Source: Lethocerus indicus (taxonomy: Eukaryota; Arthropoda; Insecta; Hemiptera; Belostomatidae). From it: a stretch of 64,000 bases of DNA. The notes beneath the pieces were generated by a model, which was given only the letters and a program-made list of their open reading frames with translations, searched no databases and was not told the DNA's origin. The stretch spans positions 46,398,443-46,462,442 of the forward strand of contig JACDQD010000001.1 in NCBI GenBank assembly GCA_019843655.1, given 5' to 3'. The position numbers were made by a program, and so were the translations under genes. Positions 46,240 through 58,211 of the stretch are shown one piece after another; the stretch's first letter is position 1, and each line of letters starts with the position of its first letter.

Positions 46240-47108
46240 CGAAATAATTAATAGTTACCATACCGGTATCACTAACCACAGAGGAGAAAGAAACGTTAGA
46301 CCACCTGAAAGGGAATATTATTGGCCCAACATGCTGGGCACAATTAGAAATTGTCGGCGAGTGCTCGGTGTGTAACCAAGTAAAGTATGTTAGGGACCGC
46401 TAGAAGCCCGCGGATGGTTACACCGACCCCGACAGAGCCGGGTTTGAGAGTCCAGATAGACGTGTTCTTCTGGGAAAAGGAAAAGTACCTCACGACGATT
46501 GATGAGTACTCACGCCTAGCCTACGCCCGGCGAATTAGGAATAAAACAGCGAACGCAATTAGAACGGCATTATTGGAACGATTCGCACAAGGCAAGCCAA
46601 TTTAATCATGTGATACATTAAAGATAAAGATTCGACAATCGTCTCCGTGCATGGGATCGCGGAGCATTGAAAGCCGGAAAAGGTCTAACGGGGACGAACG
46701 ATGGCTAGGGCCGTCCTAGCCTACAACTATAGTGTACACTCCGCGATACGGGCTCGGACCGCGCACGATTTAGCAAATTCCTATCAGCAGCACAGGCAGG
46801 CGTGTCGGACAGGATCCGTAAAAGCAGAAACACAGAAATGGCCCACCAGACATAACGCGGAAACAGAAGGGATTTGCTCGAAGGAATACGCGCGGGTGAT
46901 GTGGTTTCAGGAAGAACGCCTGCCGGCGCGGAGAAGACGGATCCGCGGTATCTGGGGCCGTATCAGGTCGTGCGGTTGTTGAACAGAAACCAGGTACGAC
47001 TTGAGAGGGCCGACAACCCCGCAGGGCGACGCGAGACCGCCCACACTCAAGGAGCTGCGGACTCCGCGGAAAGAAAGAAAGAAAGTACGGTTCGCGGACG
47101 AAGTTCAA
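46240..47108 (+). pseudogene. gypsy integrase remnant with GPY block
   Basis: The zinc-binding part is seen as YHTGITNH (about 46253) and CSVCNQVK (about 46362). The catalytic-core start QIDVFFWEKEKYLTTIDEYS is near 46456, the RAVLAYNYSVHSA block near 46705, and the C-terminal GPYQVVRLLN near 46955. Frames change at least four times. The GPY block is typical of many gypsy lineages. Confidence 0.85.
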
Positions 47109-47469
47109 GTTCAGGAGACAGGTCGGCGGTCGAGTTCAGCGGCAATCCGGGGAGCGTGGAATAAGGAACAGTCCGCGGACGGATTCCCGACCTCGATCGC
47201 CGGAAAAATTGTCAAATTAGGGACTCCTCGGCAGGATAAGATTTTAATTTAAGTTTATTTCATATTTATTTTATTAATTTTGTTTATTTTCTGTATGAGC
47301 ATCGTTCCTGTCAAAGCGTGCAGAGGACCGGCGACAGGAACAGAAGAAGAGGATGCAGGATCGGCAGACAAACCGAGGAGAAGTACAGAAGAAATCCTGT
47401 TCCCGGACTTTTAGCTAGTAGGAATTTGAAACCTGTAAATAGTCCTTAACAAAGGGGTTTGTCAAATCT

Positions 47470-47478
47470 GGGGGGAGT
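47470..47478 (+). promoter_or_regulatory. Candidate polypurine tract
   Basis: GGGGGGAG-type purine run shortly before the 3' LTR; it would prime plus-strand synthesis. Confidence 0.6.
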
Positions 47479-47490
47479 AGTTAAGTAGGG

Positions 47491-47721
47491 GCCAGGAGCC
47501 CAAACGGCATTAAGAGATGTAAATAAACAACGTATAGATTTGGCAAAGCCCTTTGTTAAGATGATCGTTATATATTGTAAACCGGGCAGAGGCCCGGCAG
47601 TTGATAGTTAGCATCGCTTGTGAGCACTTCCTCGTGTATTTTCTTGTATTACGCATTTATATCATTTCTTGTAATAAAGCTTTGCATTTTTTAAAAACAG
47701 TGATTTTCCCGTGCAAAGTTT
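47491..47721 (+). repeat. 3' LTR
   Basis: Nearly identical to 42297-42522. It ends GTGCAAAGTTT and is followed at once by a (TA)n tract. Confidence 0.9.
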
Positions 47722-47723
47722 AA

Positions 47724-47724
<1 letters not shown>

Positions 47725-47774
<50 letters not shown>
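47725..47774 (+). repeat. (TA)n microsatellite
   Basis: About 25 TA units adjoining the 3' LTR. Confidence 0.97.
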
Positions 47775-47776
<2 letters not shown>

Positions 47777-49105
47777 TTCCTTTTTATGATCTTTACCTCA
47801 AAGGTCGACAGAAGTACAATCAGGTGACAGGGTAAATAGCCACCAGTTTCAGTTATATCTTCTGTTGATTGATATCTCTAAAAATCAATGTATTTTTTTG
47901 GTACCCAAAAAGGTAGGTGGTAACGACGTAATCATGGTTCGGTTTATGCCCATTAAACATTTATAAGCGGGATAATGAGTATTCATCAGTGGGGTTACGT
48001 TGTACGGGATGTGTAACAATCGATTAAGTCTGAAAACTACAGATTGAATAATTGAATATAGACTTCTTAAAGCAATAAGCTCCCGCAAATTGAGAGCTAG
48101 TCCATTACATTTAATCCGCTGGTCCGAATTCCGAGCTGAGCTTCATTTCCATTAACGGATTAAGGCGTTAAGAGCCAGACTTTGCAGTGTTCTAAGAAAA
48201 TCTAAATTAAAAATTTCCGTTGTAATCATTATTTGCGACGCTTTTATTATTTGGCTAGGTGTGGAGGATAGCCTTAGAAGTATATGATTCGGATGAATTG
48301 AAAAAATAAAAGAAGAATTCCTGTGATATCAATCTGCTTAGACACCTTTAATTATTAATCTGAATAATTAGCCGAATGCAGCTGTAAGCGTCATAAATAA
48401 TATTCCTGCAGTAGAAATGAGTAGTATTATCAAATCCATTCTGTGGCATAAGTATAATAATTTTCTCCCAATATAATTGTATTTTCTTATGGAATTGAAA
48501 GCAGCTTATGATTTCGGGCTTATGTCTTCTTAGACGACGTATTATATTACTTTTATTACTTCCTTTATTTTATTTTATTTATCGTACTCAAATTCATAAC
48601 CGTTCCGGTTCCTGTTTAAACCAACTGAATGTGCTTATTTATTTTTAGAATGTTAAAACAATCAGTATTCCTGTTTTTGTCTCGAGTTCTGTCCTCCCAA
48701 TTTAATAAAATGAAAACATTTTCTAAAACTATCGCACAACTCGCAAACAAAGTAGAAATAGGGACGGAAACAAAATTTCTTTACTTCGAAAGATGATCAC
48801 ACTAAACTTTTCATCACGCCCAGAATGATTTTCGAACAAAGCCGAGCTAAATCAACTTCGAATCGGACTTAACAAGTTAAGGATTTGAACGAACAATGAA
48901 AGTGTTCTTCAAAGGGGAGAAGTTTCCTTGGAAAGAGTCGGATTTCGAGTAACACTGTCATTAGGCGAGTTCCTTTGGGATTTTTTTTTGTACGCAATTA
49001 CATCTTTTCAAGGTAGTGGATTTTGGAATGCCTGTCTATGCGGTATTTGACGGCCTGGAATACCATAGTTCCCCCGATCTTCCATCTTCTCTCACCGGTT
49101 ATTTA
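47775..49105. other. No recognised feature
   Basis: AT-rich, unassigned. Confidence 0.45.
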
Positions 49106-49110
49106 TTTAT

Positions 49111-49245
49111 TAGAAAAAGGAGGAAAGCCAGTGGGGTCTCCTTCTGTTATTGTCTACTCGTTAATCATGATGCTCGAACATCAATGATGCTTATTGTATT
49201 TTACAGTTGTGGTAATAAAACAGTTAAAAAAATAAGCATTAAATA
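49111..49245 (+). repeat. LINE-like 3' tail, family D copy 4
   Basis: Best match to 9185-9315, ending ACAGTTGTGGTAATAAAACAG followed by an A-rich tract. It retains the uninterrupted TTAA. Confidence 0.65.
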
Positions 49246-49989
49246 AAATTACTGCTAATTGACAGTTATAGAAGTCTGGGTTTCAATTACAATTGCCAGC
49301 TCATTTGAAATTCGCAGTAGAGAACCGTTTATTTTGCATTTGATTGAGCTAAGAACTTATTTTTCCAGTCAATAGCGTTTCAAATGTATTTATTAGTTTA
49401 AAACCCCCTTTTCAGCTTTGCGTGATCAAAGCTTGTCCCTAGCAAGACTTGAGGCCAAGGCCTACAAATTGAAACGACGTCTTTAATAAAAAAAACAAAG
49501 AACGTAATTATTTAATGGCTATATTCGGCTTGCGGGACTTCAGAATTACCGTCTTCTGTGATTTACCGGCCAATTTATCCCCAGCCAACATTTGTTCGCG
49601 TGTCCAATATTAATTAAGAGTTACACTGCCCCCTTTTGAAAAGGAAAACCGGCAACAGTCTTTATTTCCCTCCGAGTTATATCATTACAACAGCAATTTA
49701 CATTAATTAATTCTATTCTTGTCGAATTATGAGTAATAATTAACGATATATATTTGTTACAGGTAAGGAACGGCGTCGGGTGGACGTCAGTTCAGGTCTT
49801 TACAAGGCCCAGAGGTCTTTACCAAGTCCAAGGCACGTATGAAGCAAAGTTGAAGTAATAAAATTAAGTAAAGCAATTTTTTTTTATTTTCTACCCTGTA
49901 CTATCTCACAGTCGAGTGTGACAATAAAGTTCCGGGGCCGTTAATGGATTATCAGGAATGGAAAATAAATAAGCGAAGGCTTCGGCGAC

Positions 49990-50505
49990 CGGAATTTCCT
50001 GTGGGTTCGCCGTATGATTGTGGGAAGAACCGCGGTTAACGGAGTTGACTCCTCGCTATTCGGGGATTTTTCCAGTGTTTGGAATACTGATGGAGCTCCA
50101 GTGTAAGTTTTTCTCCTGGACGTTGTGTCCTCCCGACGTTTCTGAACTCTTGCCGGTTCCATCGTCAGGGTCCGACCGAAGACGGGATCAACTCGGGGTC
50201 CCCCGTATACCCGAAGGTCGTCAATCCTCTTAGGGTAATGACTTATTGCAGGTATACGGAGTACCCCGAGTCTACTCTTCAGTCCTGATGATCGAACCGG
50301 CAACAGTTCGCCGATAGGTGACGACGCGGGAGAAAAAACTCTTCCGCCGGTGCCCGTTCCGGTTATTTCCAAGCGCAGGAAAAATCCAGGTATAGCAGGG
50401 GGTAAAGCATTCAACGGTAACCATCCTCTAGCGATGTTATACCCAATATTCGAGGTTTTTCAAACAGTATTGTGCGATCCCGCCGGAAGTTAACGATAGA
50501 TAATT
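49990..50505. repeat. Family B fold-back element, two opposed units
   Basis: A direct unit (about 50025-50246) is followed immediately by an inverted unit (50247-50440). Family termini lie outside: a degraded left end near 50000 and a clear right end (ACAGTATTGTGCGATCC) to 50505. Each unit holds one hammerhead-like segment. The left unit (minus strand, 50168-50135) has CTGACGA, a stem-loop and GAAACGTC. The right unit (plus strand, 50285-50310) has CTGATGA and a stem-loop but lacks GAAACGTC. The long minus-strand frame over this region is a by-product of the palindrome. Confidence 0.75.
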
Positions 50506-50509
50506 CAGG

Positions 50510-53500
50510 AAAATATTTGGGATAACAGTCGGGAAAAAGAAAGTCAGCAGCGGATATTGTGAATCGTGTTTCTATTTTTCCTTTTTTTAATATTCGAATT
50601 ACGTTCAATCCGGGGCCGGACCCATCTGATCCGGAAGCAACAAGCGGATATGTCCATTGTGCGAAGCAGTGTCTACCAGTCGCGAACTTATTCATTTTCC
50701 AGGGTCTGTAACTAGACTGCCGTTCTAAGCGATTACTACGGTCCAGGGGGAGAAAAAAACAGACTTCGGATATCCTGAGCGACTGGATATTTATTCCACT
50801 GGTGTAAATATCCGGTTTTATATCCGGACGGCTCTTATGAGTAATACTGGCTGAATTCAGCGGAAAGATAATAAGGAACTGATTTTCACAAAGTTGTCCA
50901 TTTTATTAGAGCCAAAAAATTCCAACGGTACATTCCGTGGTTGTTTTATTAGGTTTTTACAAAAATAATGTAGTGAGAATAAGCAGTGTTGTTTGCATAT
51001 TTTATATCATATATATTATCGAAGCCTTTCTCATCCTCTTCCCTTCAAATATAATAAATTTCGAAGAAACGTTTAATTCTGTCTAAATTCAGGTATCGAT
51101 TCTGCCTGTCCATGTGTCGATTAATACTCACCGCCCTGCATTATTTTTCCAAAAACCTGATAGATAAGCTAACGCGTTTTTCGCTTAGCTTATCTTAGTG
51201 TTAGACGGCACGATTTAATTTAAATTTTCTATTTTTTCCTAAATTCCGCAGCCCCATTACCCAGGCATTCTGTCTACGCTCGTAAGGATTGATGGAATCT
51301 AAATTAGACCTCTAATCAATTTGATAATAATTGAAATGTGCACAGTGATGAATCGGACCGTTGTTTAATGAGTACAAGTTCAATTCAAGATACCTGTCAG
51401 ATAGTTGGAATTCCATGGTGTTGCGTTAAGCATGCCTGATCTGCCTTAATTTGCAACTAAATTCTGTATCGACTCAAAATACGCTTTATGTTGCTCAATA
51501 GAAGTAGAACTTTATTTCAAAAGAACCAAAATTTCATGGCTGCATTTTGATATTTACGTACAATAAAAATGACCTGTATACACCCCCACCAGAATAATGC
51601 ACTTATATCTGGGCTCAGAATTTTTGCCAGGTCGATCCAATTCTTGCAAGCTTTACTCAATTCTGAATGCCCTGCTCAATATTATGGCGTCTTCCTCTTA
51701 GGTCTTTCTTACGAGGGTTAATTTGTTTGAATTGTCAATAAAAATTACTTCGTGCATTTGTTAGTTTATTCATTACATAAAATAGCATTTTAACTATCCT
51801 ATTTCCACGAATTTATTTCTCGACCTCGACCAAGAAAGTACGTTTTTTCATAATCTAATCCATAACTGGTTTTTGTTTGAATCAACCCATACTACGTTTA
51901 GAATATTAATTTCGATTATTAATAATGATGAATTAATTTGTCAATAAAATTGAGTTGCATGAATAATTCGCTGATACCGGAGCTAGGAAAACTTCTGTGA
52001 AGGGATAATACTTTTGTTTGCCTGCTCGATCCAATCCTTACTGACTCTAGTGGCCTTCAGAATGAACTTAAAGTCCTCGGTCATGAAACTAAAAGAACAA
52101 CTATAAACGTTTTAATTTATTCCGCGGATATATTTTTCATTGTGTTTTTAAGCAATTTTTATTTACAATTCAGACAAATTCTCCGGAGAAAGCCCTAAAA
52201 GGATGAAACCGTAAGATGTGAGGACATTAGACCAACCTGACGGACAAAAATATTTCCCCTTCCATGAAGTTTTCCGAGTTCCGGTATTAAGGGCATTATT
52301 CTGTTGGGGGAGAATGAAAGTCATGTTTATTGTACTTAATAATCGAAATGCGGCTATAAAATTTCGGTTCATTTCAATAAAATCTTGGGAAAAAATTCTA
52401 CTTCTATTGAGCAACAACATAGTAAATGATGGGAGACCAGGCTTGCAGTAACTATAACATTTCATATAGAATAGTGTAAGTTTTATACATTTTTCACTGT
52501 ATATTACAATCTGCATACAACGGCGCAGTTATTTCTTCAAATATATTTTTTTAATACCACTCTTTATTATTTTATTTTATAGGCCACCAGGCATAAACCC
52601 ACAAGCACTTGATGTAACATCTGCTTAAACCGGATGAGTAATAACAATAGTATTATATTAAGAGAAAAATGAACAAGATAAAACAAAACTCTCAAGTAAA
52701 TATCTCTTGCCATATAAGAATTATGAAAAGAAATGTGCAAGAGGTTAAATAAGAAGATATTTAGATGTACACTTTAGAGCAGGGAATTCATTATGGGTCA
52801 TATGTGGGGAGCCATATATATCACCCTCTGAATATTAAACTTACAGTGTGGATCCAAGTTGTGTATACCCGTTGTGTATACTGTTAATCCCTCAGTACTT
52901 CAGAGAGACGTTCCGCGCTATATGTCTCTATGTAATTGTTTCGTAAGCAGGGTACAGTTAATGAGAGAACTCGTGTTGTACATCTCCCCCGAAGGTAGGG
53001 AAATACTAAATAATGGGAACTCATTACCGGCGGTGTAATTTTTCAGATAAGAGTTTTTCCGCTTTCTTAGAGCTTTCTAAGCTTTGCCCGAAACGAAATT
53101 TCTTACAAAAAACAACTCCCGAATAATAAATTTCGCGGGTACAGAAAAGAAAATGGTTCGGAATAGACAATAAATTGGGACCGAGGTTCCGATTTCCGAG
53201 GGCATGCTCCGAGTTTTCCTGCGGTAAATTAATTTTACGCTTCGAAGTAACATTTTATTGTTGACGAAATGCATCGTCATTCGTATCAGCGGTGTGAGGT
53301 TAAGATCCCGCGTTCAGTGTTTCATTTTCATCCGCAGGCAAGCGGAGAGGAGAATTAAAATGAATTTTGGTTTAAAAGGACAACCGGTGTATTCTGCGTT
53401 TTTCATTTGACTGTGCACACTCACTCCGGCATTCGTGCCCCCGTTTTATTTGCAACACGTGCCGAACCTTTGATTAATTTATCCCGGCCGGTTGGACGGA

Positions 53501-54880
53501 GAGCAGTTGGGGGACACCCTCATCCAAACAATAAAACTCACCGTTCGGAAATTAATAGTTTTCTTTGCCTGCGCTCAAAACGTATGTCGGCCAGGCTGAC
53601 TTTCGGTCGGATCAAAATCGAGGCGAAAAAAGCTCGATTGTCGCACTCTTCTATGCCAGTTTTATACTTTATCCCCAGCCAAATAAGTCATGTACCGTGC
53701 AATCCTCTCGCTCGTTCGGCCCTATTTCTGAACAGATATCTCCCAAACGTCAGGTTTCACCCCGCCCGCGACTGTCACGGCTACTACATTTATATTACAA
53801 ATAAAAACTTCAAAGCCGGCAGTAATAGAGGTAAGGGGACCCGGCGATTGCATCAGTAACACGCCAATATGTTGACGTAATTGTTGGGGCGACGGCGACG
53901 CAAAAGCTGACGGCCGAATAAATCGAGAAGGCGCTTAGTTACGACATTCCAAAATCACCCAATCCAGTCATTGTATACAATAAGAGGAGTGCTAAAACAG
54001 AATACCATATGTTTCCTTTTGTAAATATAAAGCAAGTATCATTACGGAATTAAGTAGTCATATTAACTTATGCAGAAACTAAATTTACCCAACTGCCTTT
54101 AACAATATTATGTTTTTATTCCTTCTCGCCGAAATAAAAAACTCTCACTACCATCCTAAAAATCAATTTTGGTTCAATCAATCCATCTGGTGCAAGCGAA
54201 TTTTGAATCGTTTAAGGAAAATGTAACAAAACCAAAATCAAACTTTGTTTTTTACAACAGGGTTAAGGATTTTTTATTTGGACGAGAGGGAAATTTCTCT
54301 TTCCTCCGAGATATTTTCCTATCTTAATTTTCCGAGGCAACCAAATATTACGGTTTTTCTAATATGGAAAGAATGGATATTCAACGTAATTAAATCGCGA
54401 TTGAAAAAAAAACAAAACACAAAATAACGGTATTCTGTACATTATTTTTCAGTGCAAAAAAAATTGGAAAAAAGGAATGCCGAAGTTTATTTTTCTTTTT
54501 TAGCCGAATCCCTGCACAGTCCCCCCCCCCTACAGTCGTGTTTCTCGTCCGATTCGGTTTCGAACCGATACCGACACTGATTAAACTTCGTGAAATTCAT
54601 ACAGTCCAGTGGAATACTTGGCTTCATAGTCTAGTGGTACTTGAGCTTAATTCGATTTGTCAAAGTTACGGAATCATGACCTCCCACGTTGATTCTGAAC
54701 CGACGGGCAGAGAACCGTGGGGTCGATGAGGAGGAGCAGACGATTCCGGGTGTGAATTAAACTCGAGAACCTCACTTTTCGGCTATTTTAAAGTTCTTTT
54801 GAAAAAGGAAAAGTTTCATCCACGTCTCGGTGGCCCAACCCCTTCCTACGCCACATTTTAGTTTCCGATTATTCTATCCC
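50510..54880. other. No recognised feature
   Basis: Unassigned. It includes a small perfect hairpin (51162-51195, AGATAAGCTAA against TTAGCTTATCT). A 150-codon plus frame at 53407-53859 has no motif or supporting splice context. Confidence 0.4.
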
Positions 54881-54953
54881 TAAAATGTAATTTGCATGCA
54901 ATAAAACCAATAATATAAATGAGTGTACGGGTGAGCGTGTTATCAGATTTTTA

Positions 54954-55036
54954 TCATCTTCAGGGTGTTAGGAACGGAGTCACTTCGTTGGTTACCCATC
55001 GGTCGTTTCAACCTTTCCTAAACCGGTTTCGGTCCG
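54954..55036 (-). repeat. Permuted hammerhead-like motif (family C), copy 1
   Basis: On the minus strand GAAACCGGTT is followed by TAGGAAAGG, a spacer of about 40 nt, CGTTCCTA, ACACC and CTGAAGATG. TAGGAA and TTCCTA can pair as stem I, which gives the hammerhead core in the order GAAA then CTGANGA. No convincing stem II is visible. Confidence 0.4.
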
Positions 55037-55639
55037 GTAAATAGACACACATACAATCTGTGTCTAATTATAATCGCAAATTCGGAAAGTTCCAACGCCA
55101 AATGTTTTCACTAAGTAATGAAAAGTCTCAAATTATTCCCCAGAAATTTACCTTGTTTTAGAAATCGGCAATCCGATTTCTAAAATCGACACGCGGTGTC
55201 ATTTTTTTAATACGAACCGAACTAGACAGAAATTGGAAAAACAAATTGGTTGTTGGCAACAACGGCTTCCGAACACCAAGCCTCAGTCGCAAACATTAAA
55301 CAAACACGAAATAACGACACGTTTGGGGGAACAGTTTTAATGATTCGTGCAACGGGGGCTATTGCACATTTTAAATGTCGCATTGGGCTCTAACCGACAG
55401 GATAATATGTGAATCGATGGCGGGCCGATGACTCCGTTTGCAGTTATACGGTACACTGTTTAAATTCATTTCGGTGGTTCGTTCCTTTATGATTGGCTCT
55501 TAAAAGGCAAAAAGGGGGCTCGGCATTTCCAAATTAACATTGTGCATAAATGAGTTAAGATGTCCACGACCACAAATTGAATTTGAATCGGAAAATTCTC
55601 GTTTACTGCGTTTGGATATCGCCCATGCTAGATTCAGTC

Positions 55640-55770
55640 CAAACTCTTACCGGTACCATCATCCAGTCGATCCTAATAAAAAAACAGGAAAATATACAGG
55701 GGTAGCGGGGGGCCATCCCCTGCTAACCGAGGTTCCTCCAACAGTATTACGTGATCTTACCAGAAATTAG
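55640..55770 (+). repeat. Family B fragment, right end
   Basis: ACTCTTACCGGTACCATCATCC followed by CTGCTAACCGAGGTTCCTCC and CAGTATTACGTGATC; the left half is missing here but present in the sister repeat at 60180-60360. Confidence 0.7.
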
Positions 55771-56567
55771 TGATAGATAATATTGTACACGTTTCAAGAA
55801 ATCTGTCCAGGTATTTATTCAAGAATACATTTTTTATATTTATGTAGCCCGAATTCAATTCGCGATGACTGGACCAAATTGCAACTCTTTTACTGTACAA
55901 CAGTTTTTACAATTTTTAACAACTGTATAACAATAAAACAACGTTTTTCTAACAATAAGAATGACTTTTAGCGAATGAGTAACGAAAATGAGGTATGCGA
56001 AGGGTTTTCCAATATAGCTATTTCCCTTAGGTGGCTGCCAATTCTCATTTCGGAATCGGATCCAAGTAGAATTTCACCTTGGTGGAAAGTGGTTTGGAAT
56101 TTAAATGGCGGTGGCCCCACTCGGGACCCCGTTTCCCTTTCAGAGGAATAGGGAATGTAACCGCTCGAAAATCAACCCAGCCGGAAACCCGCTGTGAAAA
56201 GAATTTACACCCTGAAATAAACACCTAGATGGTCTTCAAAACTGAAAGTCCTTTAATTATCCTAAGTGCTCCTTCTTGTTGGGCTGGATGCTGTTCAGAA
56301 AACCAGGAAAAAGCTTGCGTATTCTACAGAATTTAATAGGTTCCTATTTGCAATTTGTTAAATGTTTTGAACGCTGCAGGGACCAGGCCGGGTTTAACAG
56401 TATTTAAGAATTGTTTTCAATTACTGTAATTGTTCCTACTTTGGAAAGATGTAACAATAAAATGATACGTATGTTGGAAACTCAAATAACCCCCTCCACG
56501 GACCATAACTAATTTAAACAAAAAATGACCAAAATATTTGTTTAGAGTTGTCAGAAAAACGTTTTTT

Positions 56568-56700
56568 AAATGCTGCAAATAAACAAACAGCTCTTATAAG
56601 TACAACTGGGGAAGTGTTTTTTTTTATATCTTGTTTCTCTCGTTAAAGAAGCCACCCCAGTGGGTGGCACTTTTGACGTGTCGATTGGTCAGGAAAAAAT
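56568..56700 (-). repeat. Jockey 3' UTR and tail
   Basis: The minus strand carries ACACGTCAAAAGTGCCACCC, GGGGTGGCTTCTTTAACGAG and GTTGTACTTATAAGAG, the same block order as at 39.6 kb. Coding traces upstream are too decayed to call. Confidence 0.7.
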
Positions 56701-57373
56701 GTTTAAAGAAAACATTGGTAGGAAAATGAGCGACTCCTTACTCTTTTCAGACTCTGTCAGAGGAAACTTGTGTCCTCTGATGAAAGGTTTCAGTGCTCAT
56801 TCTAACAAACCTCAAACTGTAATGCCCTTATTATTCCATTAAAAGTTGTTTCTACACCAAAACCGGTCCGAATATTCGATTCCGATTAAAAAGTTTCACT
56901 CTTCATCTTTCTATGTAAATGTATGATTTCACCTATATTTCTACTTCGTTTTCAAATTGTAGATAATTTTACAAAAATTTTCACCATATTCCAGTTGAAG
57001 TTTCTCAGTACTTGTTCTTCAGAACCAAGTTTATTTTGAATGGGACTTTATTTTACCTAAGTGTAATTTAATACTATTAATTTATTTAAATGGTCGAAAA
57101 TGTATTAAAATAAATAAACTGAAAGACTTTTCCATACCCGGTTCCAATACATTACCTCAACTGACATAATTACTTACTGAAATATCAACACTAGCAGTTT
57201 GGAATACCTTGGTCACCTTGTCAAAATCAAAACTGATAAACGAATGAACCCTACCTTGAGTTAATGTTCCCCTTTGATTGGGAAAACTTATTTCAAGAAG
57301 TAATATACCGATAAATCGTAACAACGAACTACTCTTCGGTTGGTATTAGTTTATGACAATTGAAAATGTATTA

Positions 57374-57404
<31 letters not shown>

Positions 57405-57861
57405 CGAAGCTAAATGAATTACATTAAGAAAGATTCTTACTAAATCTCTACCTTACTAAGGTCTTCCTAAAGGGCATTCTAAGGTTCATGGATTTATTTA
57501 AATGTCTATATTAAGTACGAAAGCAATGTAGAGGAAATCAGAAAGATGGGAGCCAAATTAAGATTTGCCCTCTCCCAGCGGGCAAACATAAATTGGTAAT
57601 TAAGGCCAGTCTCAAATGCCTGGAAAGTGGCCCGTTGAACTCGGAAAATTAAATCCAGAGGTTTTTCCGGTGGCCCGCTTTTCCCAAGAACCTGTCGCCC
57701 GCGAAGTGAGCCGCTTCAGTGTGAATCAATCAAAGCTTGTAATTGATTTTGCGATGTAATGAAAGTTTTGAAAATCAAATTATAATCTGATTCTTCCTAT
57801 AACTGAAGCAATGTGAGCCTTAGTTAACAGGTGGTGGGGACTATTAGTATAACATGCGTAA

Positions 57862-57896
<35 letters not shown>

Positions 57897-58005
57897 TCTG
57901 AAAACAGTTTCAAGATTCGTAAATCTGATACAATCCTGCATTTCTGGAAAGGTGCAAAACACTCGATTTCGTCACGGACAGACATTGGAGTTTAAATTAA
58001 TTAAA
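56701..58005. other. Unassigned, with two TA microsatellites
   Basis: TA runs lie at 57374-57398 and 57861-57897. No gene or other repeat is recognised. Confidence 0.45.
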
Positions 58006-58054
58006 TTATATAGGTTCGTAATGTTTCTGTCTCCTCTCGCTGGTTTGGTCTTTT

Positions 58055-58091
58055 GCTAGACCGGTTTCGGCTGGTCGCCATCTTCAGTACT
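58055..58091 (-). ncRNA. Hammerhead-ribozyme-like motif, family A left arm
   Basis: The same core as the right arm on the opposite strand (CTGAAGA at 58087-58081, GAAACCGGTC, then TAGC ending at 58055). Stem I pairs for only two bases here because the 5' strand reads AGTA instead of GCTA. Confidence 0.4.
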
Positions 58092-58174
58092 GACAAACAT
58101 TACAGTACATGTGAAAGTGACAGTGCAGTGAGGATGCCCAAAAAACATCCAAAGTGCTAACAGTGACCAACACC

Positions 58175-58211
58175 GCTACTGAAGATGGCGAGCAGCCGAA
58201 ACCGGTCTAGC
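58175..58211 (+). ncRNA. Hammerhead-ribozyme-like motif, family A right arm
   Basis: Stem I is GCTA (58175-58178) with TAGC (58208-58211). The core CTGAAGA (58179-58185) fits CUGANGA. Stem II is GGC (58187-58189) with GCC (58195-58197). GAAA is at 58198-58201. ACCGGT forms a self-complementary stem III, and cleavage would follow C58207. A loopless stem III would need two molecules paired, as known for minimal type I hammerheads in repeats. The extra U at 58186 before stem II departs from the canonical core, so activity is uncertain. Confidence 0.45.

Larger units (their letters stand above)
42290..47721 (+). mobile_element. Ty3/gypsy LTR retrotransposon, frameshifted
   Basis: Near-identical LTRs (42297-42522 and 47491-47721) flank gag, protease, reverse transcriptase, RNase H and integrase traces in the gypsy order. 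There is a candidate primer-binding site (TGGTGCCGAAACC) directly after the 5' LTR and a purine tract (TGGGGGGAG) before the 3' LTR. No envelope-like frame is seen between integrase and the 3' LTR. TA-rich DNA lies on both sides, with (TA)n immediately downstream, so the target duplication cannot be resolved. The element is about 5.4 kb, the usual size for gypsy elements lacking env. Confidence 0.93.
54885..56060 (+). repeat. 1.1-kb dispersed repeat, copy 1
   Basis: Collinear with 59465-60630. Shared landmarks are TTAGGAAC near the start, ACAACGGCTTCCGAACAC, ACAGTTTTAATGATTCGTGC, GGATAATATGTGAATCGAT, TGTCCAGGTATTTATT and the end TATTTCCCTTAGGT. It encloses the right half of a family B element (55640-55770). 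Confidence 0.8.

Noticed and set aside
49941..50414. 157-codon minus frame
   Set aside because: It lies wholly in the family B palindrome, whose GC-rich inverted units are open by composition. No domain is seen.
53407..53859. 150-codon plus frame
   Set aside because: No recognisable motif, no homologous block elsewhere, an overlapping second frame, and no splice context.
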